Assembly (NCBI RefSeq): GCF_046630445.1
Contig: NC_092333.1
Location: forward strand, 188,521,001-188,585,000
Direction of reading: 5' to 3'
Length of the DNA stretch: 64,000 bases
From: Rutidosis leptorrhynchoides
Taxonomy: Eukaryota > Streptophyta > Magnoliopsida > Asterales > Asteraceae
The notes beneath the pieces are model-generated. The model saw only the letters and a program-made list of their open reading frames with translations, was not told the origin of the DNA and made no database searches. Each line of letters opens with the position of its first letter. Within the stretch, counting starts at the first letter, position 1. Below, one piece after another: positions 29,263 to 40,266 of this stretch. A program made the translations under genes and the position numbers.

Positions 29263-29650
29263 CTAGGGATTCCAGCTCACAAAGTTTTGTCCTAATGCTT
29301 GTTGACATAATTAAATAATATATATATAATATATAATTTAAATTAATTAATTATATATTATATTTTATTCCCGTGCATAGTTGATTTGTAATTTTTGTTC
29401 CGATAAGTCGTACGTCATCACGCGACTTATGTCCCGGTTTCGGTTTTTCGAATATCCTTTCGTACACTTAGAAAACTTACATTTTACGTTTCGTGACTTG
29501 TACTCTTGTCAATATATAGTCTTAAATTATCCATAAACTAACCACTCAAAGTATATCTTAAACTTTCGAGTATTTTGGCCATTTACTTCTATAAATCATC
29601 GTCTCGTTATATACATATACATATATACATTTTCATTTTAAAATAGCGTT

Positions 29651-29760
29651 TTACTGTAGCAAAGTTAATGTAGCAAAGTTTTTTTTACTGTAGCAAATAG
29701 TGATTTTCGAAAACACTGTAGCTTTTCGGGTACTGTAGCAATTCGAAAATACTGTAGCAA
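29651..29760. repeat. Six TGTAGCA repeats, element A 3' LTR
   Basis: Six copies of (A)CTGTAGCA, one with an A in place of the C. The first three are absent from the 5' LTR. Confidence 0.85.
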
Positions 29761-30056
29761 ATTAGTGTTTTACTGGTTCATTTTAAACGTTTTAGTTAAC
29801 TTATCTAAATATCAATCAGATAATCAAACCAATAAGGTTAATGCACAGTATCATTTTCATAACACTTTGTTATGTTTTCAAGTTATAGTATATATATGTA
29901 TCTATTTACATATAATTGTTCGCGAATCGTTGAGAAAAATCGAAGGGTATTTGAATAGTTTAAAATTTTGAGATTCAACTTCATAGACTTTGCTTATCGT
30001 GTCGGAAACGTTAAAGATTAAGTTTAAATTTGGTCAGAAATTTTCGGGTCATCACA

Positions 30057-30092
30057 GTACCTCCCCGTTAAAGAAATTTCGTCTCGAAATTT
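30057..30092 (-). other. Polypurine tract and pre-LTR hairpin of element A
   Basis: Minus strand: AAATTTCG-AGA-CGAAATTT (30092-30074), then CTTTAACGGGGAGGTAC, then the LTR at 30056, 17 nt after the hairpin. Stem and spacing are the same as in element F. Confidence 0.75.
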
Positions 30093-32957
30093 GAGTGAGG
30101 TCGTCATGGATAACAATAAAAATGTTTTCATGACGAATATGTGTTGATAAATAGAATTTTTATCACCGTCGAATAATATGGATAAAACAATCCAATTACT
30201 TGAAGCGTATGAGGGAAGTTATCGTAATAGAGTGAAATGGAGAATAGAGATGCGTCTTATCTCTTGACGTAGTAACGATTGATTTCCGAAATTTAAGGAA
30301 TAGAGAATCTTCATTATCTAAATAAGATTTGATTCTTCGGAATTTGCGGAAATTAGGATTTTCTTTGATTAAATGTGTAATCTGCCTCGATTGCTATATC
30401 TGATATTTCGCTATAAATTGACCTCTTCCGTTTCATTTATTTTCACCACTCCTATTATCTTTTCCCTTATTTTATACTTCCAAAAGATTGTGAAATGCTT
30501 CATCTAGTTCTGATTCTTGATATACTCCTAACTTTCATATATGTCATTCTTCTTTTTCATCTACCACCAGAGGAAGTTATTTTCTTCTATCACTACCTTG
30601 GGGTTATAGTGTTTTTCATTCTCCCGTGTCTTTATATTGCTATACGCATTGATATACACGGTTTGTAAATTTATGTGTTTTTATCGAGTTTTTTATTCTC
30701 CGTTATATTTCGAAGCTTCATGCTTTCGTTCTCTCTTCCCGCCTTCAAGTCAAGTGAATAATGGTCCAGAATTCATAGGTTTGGATTTTGAAATGAACAT
30801 AGTTAATGTTCTAAGAAGGGAATTGTAATGGCACGATCTTGATTTGTCAAATTACTAGAATATCCGGAAAAGACCGAATCATCAAGAAATATATTTTCTT
30901 GATATATTTAGAGATTATATAGAATGAAAGAGCTATGTAACATGGTTCATGATGAGGGTGTGATCTGTGAACCTTTATCACGTTCCATTAGAAACTCAGC
31001 ATGACTTACTGTAATATAATCACCTTGATCAAGTGTCATTATATTATACAAACTCATGCTTCAGTTCCCAACATTACTTCAAAACATCCATTTTTTCGAA
31101 TTTTTCAGATTTTAGAAACTAAAATAGTTTCTTTTATGATGTAATACAGATAGTGCGAAGAGATGAATGATTTTCGATAAGAATAGGTATGAAGATATCT
31201 CCAGAAATATCGAGGATATTTATTTATAGTGAAAGATACGATGATATCTTAGAATTTCTAATATCAGAGGATGATGCAGAAAATCTGTCTGTGAAGGTTT
31301 AGAATAAGAAGTAAGGTTCTTACTAATGGTTTCAGCAGTCACTGAATCATTTGGATTCTTTGAAGGCAGGTTCAGTCTTTGTGATTTATTCACAGCCTCT
31401 TTCATACTTTACTCAATCCGTTTTTCAGTTCCAAACCTTCTCTTTTTCTCAGCTTTACCACCATACTATTCTTTATCATCAAACTTTTAACTGTTAAGGA
31501 CATTTACAGTTTTTGCTGCTTCATCAGCATTTTTCCAATTTCAGAGAACTAGTTCATAGTTTGGGATGTTTTTCAGAAACTTCATATCCGAAGTATGTAA
31601 GTCTAGAAGATAGATGTTATCTATATATAACTGTTGTAGTAGAAAATGCTGCGAGATTCAAAATACTGATTGCTAATTCTCGGTGGTTGGTATGGCAATT
31701 ATTGTTACAAGATGTGGATGAGTACATGATAGGGTTTCAATTAGTATAAGGATTTTTCGAAAGGTCAGGGATTAATAAAGTTGTTGGTAAATTTACTGCT
31801 AATGTGGTGGAACATGAAAGGTTTCCCAGTAACAAGAACGTATATGTCAAGGTTATAATAAGGTTAATCTGAAAAGTCGAAGTTGACTGGTTGAAAGTGT
31901 GATAAAACTGGATACTTTGAAAAGGGATTGCAAGATTATTTTCATTAAAAACAATGTTGAAGGATCTTGCACAGTTTTGAAGTCAAAGTATTGCTTCGAA
32001 AGATGTAAGGATCTAAGAATGATGTCACCGGTTCAGAGTTATGACTTGGATTCTAATCCGTCAATATCAGAATATGTAATTGAATTTGTATGAAAAAGAT
32101 TTTATATCGTTGTGAGCTTTGTTAAAAAATTTTGAATCAAAGTTGTACAGTGTAGCATATTAATTGCGAACTTAAATATTTCCCGGGTATTACCTACCCG
32201 TTAAAGATTTCACAAGTAATATTTTGTACCAAAGAATTTTTCATTACAGTCTTTATGAAAATATATGTATGTATATTTTCTTCAGATGTAATACAGATTA
32301 AATGAGTTAATATCATATTAAGCTCATTTGATTTTCGGTTTGACTTAGAAATAAATAATCTCTAAAATATTAGAGATTACATAATCTTTGCGGAGTATTT
32401 CGCTAATGTAATCAATACTTCATTATTTATTCTTATTGATATTCCTCGGTGAAGGATGTTGGTACTCGTGGAATTTTTTTTGCGAACCTTACAAGGCACA
32501 TATGATGTTTTCTGGAAAGTTTCGAGTACATCGAAAATGAAAATGTAAAATCAATTATGTAAATGAATAATACACTTGGTTTATTATGAAATGGAATTCA
32601 TTAAGTTGAAATAGAGATTGTAGTTAACGAAGGTTAAGTTGTTAACAAAGGATGTACATCATAGCATATTAGTAATATGAACTAACCGAGTAGTACCTTA
32701 CCAGTTAAGATTCGCATGTAATAGCTTAGTACGAAAAGATTTATTTTGATTTTAAAATTTATATATATTAAATATACATAAAATTTCTTCAGGGGAAATG
32801 AGTTAATACTTCATCGGTTATTGCTGCTGGTATTTCTTGGTAACTATGGTGCTTATGACGTTGATGCTCGTGGAATAGATTGTGAAGTTGAGGTTTGCGA
32901 TGCGGATGTTGTTGGTGGTGGTAATGGTACTGTTGGTGTTATTGTCGGTGGTACTGT
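30093..32957 (-). other. Internal region of element A without recognisable coding
   Basis: AT-rich, no domain found. Two further purine-tract-like stretches in the element's orientation lie at 32189-32206 (minus strand CTTTAACGGGTAGGTAAT) and 32693-32709. Each is followed by similar sequence (ATTTTCTTCAGATGT / AATTTCTTCAGGGGA and GAGTTAATA), which indicates an imperfect duplication of about 500 bp. Confidence 0.6.
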
Positions 32958-33392
32958 TTATGCTGCTGGTGTTTGTAATCCTTGCACCATATTCTCCAAA
33001 GCCACTACCCGAGTGCGAATCTCGTTGACTTCTTCTATTATACTGGGATGATTGGCGGTTCGGACAAGCGGATGAATAAGATTTAGAATATTGGATATTA
33101 CGTAGTCGTTGCGAGCTGTTCTGGAAATGATGGTGAAAATGGTGTTACAAACGGGTTCGCTGGTAAGTGCTTCAGGTTCTTCGCCAAGAGGTGAATGTGG
33201 TGGATGGAAGGGATCACCTTCTTCTTGTCTCCAATGATTAAGTAGATTACGAACCCATCCCTAATTCATCCAAAATAGATGATGGCTAATTGGTTGATCC
33301 ATTCCGGTTACACTGCTTTCGGAGCTCGAATGGAAATCCATATCGGAATAGCTGTCGGAATCTAAGGAATTTAAACTAGATACAGGATCCAT
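32958..33392 (-). pseudogene. Broken ORF of unknown family in element A, at the gag position
   Basis: It starts ATG at 33392, about 580 nt after the primer site, where gag normally begins. It begins MDPVSSLNSLDSDSYSDMDF, Ser/Asp-rich. A TAG at 33263 interrupts it after 43 codons; the frame then stays open for 100 codons (WVRNLLNHWRQEEGDP, later EIRTRVVALENMV, possibly helical) to TAA at 32960. Beyond that TAA the same frame continues as a Pro/Thr/Ser-rich tail, so that stop may also be a mutated Gln codon (CAA to TAA). I do not recognise the protein; it has no zinc knuckle. It could be a divergent gag or an element-specific protein. Confidence 0.6.
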
Positions 33393-33715
33393 TTTGTGTA
33401 ATCAAAGAAAAGATTTTTGGAATGAAATAGATTATAGGACTAATTTGGTACTCCTCAATACATAGTTTACATATGTATTTATAATACCAGAATTCCATAA
33501 GTTACGGAGGATTTTACGGAAGATGTCAGGCAAAGTTTACTGTAATAGATATGCCAAGATATGAATTTTGTCTATACTATCTATGCAATCAATGCAATAA
33601 GATGCGTTTAGACTTAAGATGATAGACAGGTAATTTCCGACAAGAAATGATAAGCAAAACTTTTGACATGCAGATACGGTCGAAGTCCAGACTTACGAAT
33701 GTATCCTAACAACTA

Positions 33716-33911
33716 CTACCTCTGTCCCACCACAAGTGTCCACATTTCTATTTTAGGATGTCCCATTTCAAGTGTCCACTTTGTGTGTCAACCAATGAGA
33801 AGAGGTCATTCTGGAGAGAGAAGATTTCTGATTGGTGGAGAATGAAGTTAGTGGGATTTCCTAAAACTGTGTGCAAAAAGTAAGTGGACACTTATAATGG
33901 GACGGAGGGAG
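33716..33911. mobile_element. Stowaway MITE 4 (196 bp) in the element A leader
   Basis: Ends CTACCTCTGTCCCACCACAA and ATAATGGGACGGAGGGAG; inside, AAGTGTCCAC and GTGGACACTT are also inverted. TA stands at 33714-33715 and 33912-33913. It lies between the primer site and the ORF. Confidence 0.9.
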
Positions 33912-33957
33912 TATCGGTTAGACACACTAATGCAAGACCTGGTTCACTAGGACCAAC

Positions 33958-33969
33958 GCTCTGATACCA
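33958..33969 (-). other. Primer-binding site of element A
   Basis: Minus strand TGGTATCAGAGC, complementary to the 3' end of initiator Met-tRNA, two nt inside the 5' LTR end. Confidence 0.9.
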
Positions 33970-33971
33970 AC

Positions 33972-36488
33972 TGTGACGATCACTCCAAATCCATATGGAC
34001 GAACACGTCATTCATCGATTTCATTGCGAGGTATTTGACCTCTATATTATACGTTTTGTAAACATTACATTCTTTTGAAAAGGCACACCATAAATGAATA
34101 TTTAAATCAAAGGTTTTCGACACTTGATGATTTCTACATATAGACAATCATCGTAAATAATAGTTTACAATAGTACTTCCATTGACAATGCAGTCAAAAT
34201 AAAATACATGGTGATGATTTGGTGAATGCAACGTTTCCTTGATAAATATGCCATGTAAGACTCCATGCACATAGCTTGTCTAACATATAAGCAAACAGCG
34301 GAAGACTTCTAGGAACCTGAGAATAAACATGCTAACAAGTGTCAACACAAAGGTTGGTGAGTTCATAGTTTTAGTGTTTCGCATAATCTGTATATAAAGG
34401 TGGATCACAAGATTTCAGTTGTTTCATCCAGAAACGTTTGTCAAATTATTCTATAAAATTGAGCACCCTGGTAACTAAATTTTAACGTTTATATAATAAG
34501 TACCCCTGTTTTAACATAAATGCAACCAACATGTACAATACACGCAAACCAACGTGTACTAAACTCAAATAGCATACATCTGTTTTATAGTTCAGGCTAG
34601 GGTTTCTATACCTGGAACAGACGGGGATGTCAAGCCCTATGGATCCATATATAACTACTCGCGCCCACCAGTTCTTATAACCGGCAGTTACTAGTTACCA
34701 AAGCTAAGGGATTTTCGGTTCAAACTCGGTGTAGAATTTAGTATGTACTTGTATCCATTGCGTTTAAAATAAAGTGCATGTATTCTTAGCCCAAAAATAT
34801 AGATTGCAAAAGCAATTAAAAAGGGAGCAAATGAAACTCACCTTAGCAGCACATAAAGTTGTTCATCGTAATGTGACCGAAACTCGGATTTCTAAATAAT
34901 CGTAGATCTCAACCTAGAGAACATATGTTGGTCAATAAATGTCTATCAAGCTAGGTCAGGTCATAGTGTATTACAATCCTAATGCTCGAGATCGACATAC
35001 AAAAGTTATCCAAAGTCGTTTCAAAAAGTCAATTTTGACAGTTGTTTCACAAAACGAGACGTACCTTATATAAGGATTCATTTACTCGGTTGATAATATT
35101 CAAAAATCCAATTTATCAATCTCGTAAACAAGTTGTTTAAATCTTAATTGCAGATTCAAAAGTAATTTCAATTATTGTCAATCATAATTCAGTTGATCAT
35201 ATATTTTAATCCGTTCATCAAAACTATTCGATATCTAAATGAAAAGTCATTGATTTTTCGCCAGCTTTCCAAAAACATGTATATCATATACCTTTTACCA
35301 GTAGTATATGTATTTAATTCGAGATTCATTATAAACTGTTTAACGACGAAATTTAGCATACAAGCATGCATAAATATAAATACTCGAGCACTAGACATGG
35401 ATACACAATTAATATATAAAAGATAAGATATGAATACTCGCGTATCAATATTGTGATTCAATATTGCAGGAAAGTACGTAGACGCAACAGAGATGATAAA
35501 CACTAGGTTTGATTTGCAAACAATACCCATGAATATTACCCATAACTTCCATAGTTATAACCCATAATTTCCTTAGCTCTATCCCGTTTGAAAACCCATT
35601 TTGAAAGTGACACGCTCATGACCTCATCTTAGTATTTTATGATTGAGGAAACAAAGAACCAGATCGAGCTTTTATAGTACTTTGGCCTGAAACAGTATCC
35701 CATGCGATCGAATGGGGTTAACCCTTTGGCGCCATGCGATCGCATGGCTAGGGATTCCAGCTCACAATGTTTTGTCCTAATGCTTGTCAACATAATTAAA
35801 TAATATATATATAATATATAATTTAAATTAATTAATTATATATTATATTTTATTCCCGTGCATAGTTGATTTGTAATTTTTGTTCCGATAAGTCGTACGT
35901 CATCACGAGACTTATGTCCCGGTTCCGGTTTTTCGAATGTCCTTTCGTACACTTAGAAAACTTGCATTTTACGTTTCGTGACTCGTACTCTTATCAATAT
36001 ATAGTCTTAAATTATCCATAAACTATACCACTCAAAGTATATCTTAAACTTTCGAGTATTTTGGTCATTTACTTCTATTAATCATCGTCTCGTTATATAC
36101 ATATACATATATACATTTTCATTTTAAAATAGTGATTTTCGAAAACACTGTAGCTTTTCGGGTACTGTAGCAATTCGAAAATACTGTAGCAAATTAGTGT
36201 TTTACTGGTTCATCTTAAACGTTTTAGTTAACTTATCTAAATATCAATCAGATAATCAAACCAATAAGGTTAATGCACAGTATCATTTTCATAACACTTT
36301 GTTACGTTTTCAAGTTATAGTATATATATGTATCTATTTACATATAATTGTTCGCGAATCGTTGAGAAAAATCGTAGGGTATTTGAATAGTTTAAAATTT
36401 TGAGATTCAACTTTATAGACTTTGCTTATCGTGTCGGAAACGTTAAAGATTAAGTTTAAATTTGGTCAGAAATTTCCGGGTCATCACA
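33972..36488 (-). mobile_element. 5' LTR of element A (2.5 kb)
   Basis: It starts TGTGACGATCAC on the plus strand and ends CGGGTCATCACA. Relative to the 3' LTR it lacks the (TAA)n/Helitron block and three TGTAGCA repeats; both gaps have short direct repeats at the breakpoints. The palindrome pair (35700-35715 with one change, 35732-35747 perfect) and TATAAAA (35670-35676) are kept. Three TGTAGCA repeats remain at about 36147-36191. Confidence 0.9.
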
Positions 36489-36542
36489 AACGGACTTTAA
36501 AATAATGAACGGAAAGTAAACGGAAAAAGACGGGTTATTACA

Positions 36543-36579
36543 TTACCTACTCCTTAAATGAAATTTCGTCTCGAAATTT
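36543..36579 (-). other. Polypurine tract and pre-LTR hairpin of element E
   Basis: Minus strand: AAATTTCG-AGA-CGAAATTT (36579-36561), then CATTTAAGGAGTAGGTAA, then the LTR at 36542, 18 nt after the hairpin. Confidence 0.75.
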
Positions 36580-36599
36580 AGGTAGATGTAGTAGGTGTT

Positions 36600-37211
36600 G
36601 CTTCCTTCTCGGGATCTTGCGTTGCCAACTCTACGAATAAGTGAGTATACTTTCTTTGCATTTGATCTTGTCTTTCCCAAGTAAACTCGGGTCCTCTTTT
36701 GGCATTCTAACGGATTTTGACAATCGGAATTTTACTTTGTTTTAGCGTCTTGACGGAGTGGTCCACAATTTCAACTGGTTCTTCTACGAAATGAAGTTTG
36801 TCATCAATAGTAAGTTCCTCGAGGGAATGACGAGTTCGGGTTCGGCAAGGCACTTCTTCAAGTTTGATACCTGGAAAGTAGGATGAACGGAGCTCAATTG
36901 AGTCAAAAGATCTAAACGGTAAGTAACAGGTCCAATACGCTCCAAGATTTCAAAAGGACCAATATATCGCGGATTTAGCTTTCCACGTTTCCCGAAACGG
37001 ATTACACCTTTCCAAGGTGCGACTTTTAACATTACACAGTCACCCACTTGGAATTCGAGATCCTTACGTCTAATGTCGGCATAGCTCTTTTGACGACTAC
37101 GGGTTTTCTTGAGCCTCTCTCGGATTTGAACGATCTTCTCAGTTGTTTCATGGATGAGTTCGGGTCCGGTGATTTGCTTGTCACCTACTTTGGCCCAAAA
37201 AATAGGAGAAC
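36600..37211 (-). pseudogene. Element E pol, C-terminal piece (integrase tail and chromodomain)
   Basis: It continues the integrase from the GRKC/RSP junction where element D inserted. It holds [27 protein letters not shown] and [11 protein letters not shown] one-base deletion near 36826 shifts the frame, and the chromodomain continues in the new frame ([17 protein letters not shown]). A TAG at 36709-36707 replaces the Trp of the conserved KVRWNA block (TGG to TAG). The rest of pol lies at 54118-57953, beyond element D. Confidence 0.92.
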
Positions 37212-37216
37212 GACAT

Positions 37217-37605
37217 TGATAGTGCTCCAAATAAACATATATTTTGTAGCAATATCTTTCCAATATGTAAATTATTTAGTTGTAATTGTTCTATTTTAAG
37301 TTGTAATCGTTCATATTAAATAAGTGCGAAGACAAAAGGTGAAAACGAAGATTTGAAGACAAAAACGTCCAAAAAGCTCAAATGTACAAGATACAATCCA
37401 AGTGGTTCAATTTAATGATGAGAAACATCTAAAAATTACAAGAGTACAAGTTACAAAACGCAAAGTACACGATATAAAATAGTACGCAAGGACGTTCGAA
37501 AATTCGGAACCAGGACATGAGTCAACTCTCAACGCGCGACGCAACGGTGCAAAATTACAAGTCAACTATGCACATAAATAAAATATAGTATATAAATAAT
37601 TCTTA

Positions 37606-37684
<79 letters not shown>

Positions 37685-37892
37685 TATTATTTAATAACGT
37701 CGACAAGCAAAGATCCAAAATGATGTGAGCTGGAAAATCGAACTCCGCGACTCGCGGAGTTTGAAGGCCAAATGGGCAGCGACTCGCGGAGCTGTCAGAA
37801 ATCAAAATGCCTATAAAAGGCCATGCATTCGTTCGATTTTAATATATATAAAAAATAATAATAATACTCTGTAATAAATAATAAATAAATAA

Positions 37893-37959
<67 letters not shown>

Positions 37960-39141
37960 TAGGGTAGTTTTATATTAGTTAGTTTGGGTTATGTAAAGGT
38001 TATTTTACGGGTTTTTGAAGTCGAAATTCTGTCCGTGTAACACTACGCGATAAATACTCAATGTAAGTTATGTTCTCTTTTTTAAATTAATATCTCGTAC
38101 TTAAGTTATTATTATGCTTATTTGAGCCAAAGTAATCATGATGTTGGACTAAATATTAAAGACGGGGTAATTGGGCTTTGTACCATAATTGGGGTTTGGA
38201 CAAAAGAACGACACTTGTGAAAATTAGACTATGGGCTATTAATGGGCTTTATATTTGTTTAACTAAATGGTACTTTGTTAATTTTAATATAAAAATTTAC
38301 AATTGGACGTCCCTATAAATAACCATATACACTCGATCGTACGAATAACAGTTCATTTAACCGGACACGGGAATGGATTAATAGTCACTAGAATTATTAA
38401 AACAAGGGTGAAATTATGTACAAGGACACTTGGCATAATTGATAACAAAGTATTAAAACCTTGGGTTACACGCAGTCAATAACCTGGTGTAATTATTAAA
38501 CAAAGTATTAAAACCTTGTTACAGTTTAAGTCCCCAATTAGTTGGAATATTTGACTTCGGGTATAAGGATAATTTGACGAGGATACTCGCACTTTATATT
38601 TATGACTGATGGACTGTTATGGACAAAAACCAGACAGACATATTAAATAATTCAGGACAAAGGACAATTAACCCATGGGCATAAAACTAAAATCAACACG
38701 TCAAACATCATGATTACGGAAGTTTAAATAAGCATACTTATTTTATTTTATATTTCATCGCACCTTTAATTATTCGTCATTTATATTTTTTGTTATTTAT
38801 TTTATTTTGTTAATTAAATTTACTTTACGCTTCGCTTAAAATATAAAATCGACAAACCGGTCATTAAACGGTAAACCCCCCTTTTATATATTATTATATA
38901 TATATATTTATATATTTTTGTACAAATGTAATTATATAAAAATATAGTGTAACCGTCTCCCTGTGGAACGAACCGGACTTACTAAAAACTATACTACTCT
39001 ATGATTAGGTACACTGCCTATAGTGTTGTAGCAAGGTTTAGGTATATCCATTTTGTAAATAAATAATTAAAACTTGTGTAATTTGTATCGCTTTTCGTTT
39101 CAAAAATATATAGTATTTCACGTACACCTCGCATGACATCA
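37217..39141 (+). mobile_element. 5' LTR of element D
   Basis: 1925 bp. It contains a long (TA)n (37611-37679), the motif CTCCGCGACTCGCGGAG (37743-37759), a second (TA)n (about 37900-37956) and an AATAAA-rich 3' half. It lacks 26 bp around position 38340 that the 3' LTR has. Confidence 0.92.
37743..37818 (+). promoter_or_regulatory. Palindrome pair plus TATA-like box, element D 5' LTR
   Basis: CTCCGCGACTCGCGGAG (37743-37759, arms CTCCGCGA/TCGCGGAG) and a half-copy AGCGACTCGCGGAGCT (37778-37793) lie 20-70 bp before TATAAAA (37812-37818, in GCCTATAAAAGGCC). The 3' LTR has the first motif at 52668-52684 and TATAAAA at 52737-52743, with its second copy decayed. Confidence 0.65.
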
Positions 39142-40266
39142 AGTTTTTTTTTGGCGCCGCTGTCGGGAAAATCGGCGAAATGCTATATTTTTAATTTATT
39201 TTTATATAAATATATTTATATATATTTTTAGAAAAATAATATAAAATTAAAAAAAAAAACGTTTTTCAACCTCCGCGACTCGCGGAGATTTTCTGGAACG
39301 GGACATCGCGACTCGCGGAGCCACCCTGTCAGGCCACAAAGAAACTCTAAAAAGCATTAATTACGGGGTATTATTAATTATTATTATTATTTAACCCTAA
39401 TTACTTTATTATTATTTAGTTTAAGTTTTTAAATTAATTAGTTATAATTAATTATATTTAGTTTTAATATATAAAAAATTAATACTTTTATAAAATATAA
39501 AAATAAAAATATAAAAATAATATTTTTTATAAAAATAAGTAATTTTATCACTTTTTATAATTTGTATCCTTTTATTTAGTGTAATCGTAATATTTTGTAT
39601 ATTTTTTGTTCGCAATTAGTTTTAAAATTAGTTTTTCCTTAGTTATTTTATATGTATAGATTCTTAGGCTTTGCCGTAAAATCCCTTAAGTGCTTTTTCT
39701 TTAGATTAAGATTTAGGCGCTTTGGAATTTTGCGACGCCGTTTTTCGCTTTAGTTTTAAATAGATTTTAGTGCCTTTAAGTAATTGCCGTTTTCTGAATA
39801 AAATTGCATTTACCTTTAGACCTTTAGGCGCAACTTTTTAGATATAATTTTTAGACTTTTAAGTTTCGACGTTTTTCTTTCTTATTTTTATTTTTCAACT
39901 TTTTTCGACGCATATTCTTTTTCTTTCTTATTTCTCGACGATCTAGCTTTTAGGACTTAGAATTTTCTCTATTTCTTCTCTATAATTTCTTTAAAATTTC
40001 AACGAAAAATTATTTTAAGCGGTTAAATTGATAGACATCCAAATTTTCTGCTTCGTAGTAATAGTTGGATTTGTTAGTGGCTGAGTTGTGAGCTTTCGAT
40101 TTAAAGGGTTCTGGCTCCCTGCTGCATCTATTGGCTATTCGAAACGTGGGCAAAAGCAGAAAAGTCTATTAATTTGATAACTTATATAATTTTTTTTTAT
40201 TTTATAACTAATAGGATAATTAGTAAATGCACCACATTGTAGCTAAAATTTGGTAATAAACGCATT
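39142..40266 (+). other. Leader of element D: primer site and untranslated region
   Basis: The primer site TGGCGCCGCTGTCGGGA at 39152-39168 resembles those complementary to Asp-tRNA. At 39271-39287 the LTR palindrome CTCCGCGACTCGCGGAG recurs, followed by a partial copy at 39305-39320. The rest is AT-rich, without a gene, and would be the packaging-signal region by analogy. Confidence 0.7.

Larger units (their letters stand above)
26760..30056 (-). mobile_element. 3' LTR of element A (3.3 kb)
   Basis: It starts TGTGACGATCGC on the plus strand and ends GGGTCATCACA at 30056, next to the purine tract. It is about 780 bp longer than its 5' partner. It keeps a (TAA)n block holding a Helitron-like insertion (about 28430-29150) and three more TGTAGCA repeats, all missing from the 5' LTR. 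Confidence 0.9.
26760..36488 (-). mobile_element. Non-autonomous gypsy-type element A (9.7 kb) inside the element E LTR
   Basis: Minus-strand order: 5' LTR 36488-33972, Met-tRNA primer site (33958-33969), internal region, hairpin plus purine tract, 3' LTR 30056-26760. AATGG (26755-26759) and AACGG (36489-36493) flank it; the uninterrupted LTR copy of E reads AACGG at this spot, confirming insertion. No gag, RT or integrase similarity is visible in the 3.9-kb internal region, only a broken unknown ORF. It must therefore have moved with enzymes from another element; the shared 3'-end hairpin points to a chromovirus. Confidence 0.9.
24384..36542 (-). mobile_element. 3' LTR of element E, interrupted by element A
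   Basis: The LTR is 24384-26759 plus 36494-36542, about 2.42 kb in total, matching the intact copy at 58379-60797 on both sides of the insertion. It starts TGTGACGACCCG on the plus strand and ends CGGGTTATTACA. It contains six GC-rich near-palindromic motifs of the GGAGCGGCGCTCC type at 25590-25736. Confidence 0.92.

Noticed and set aside
27977-35530. ORFs of 69-113 codons recurring in both element A LTRs
   Set aside because: Repeated only because the LTRs are repeated; AT-rich composition and no domain.
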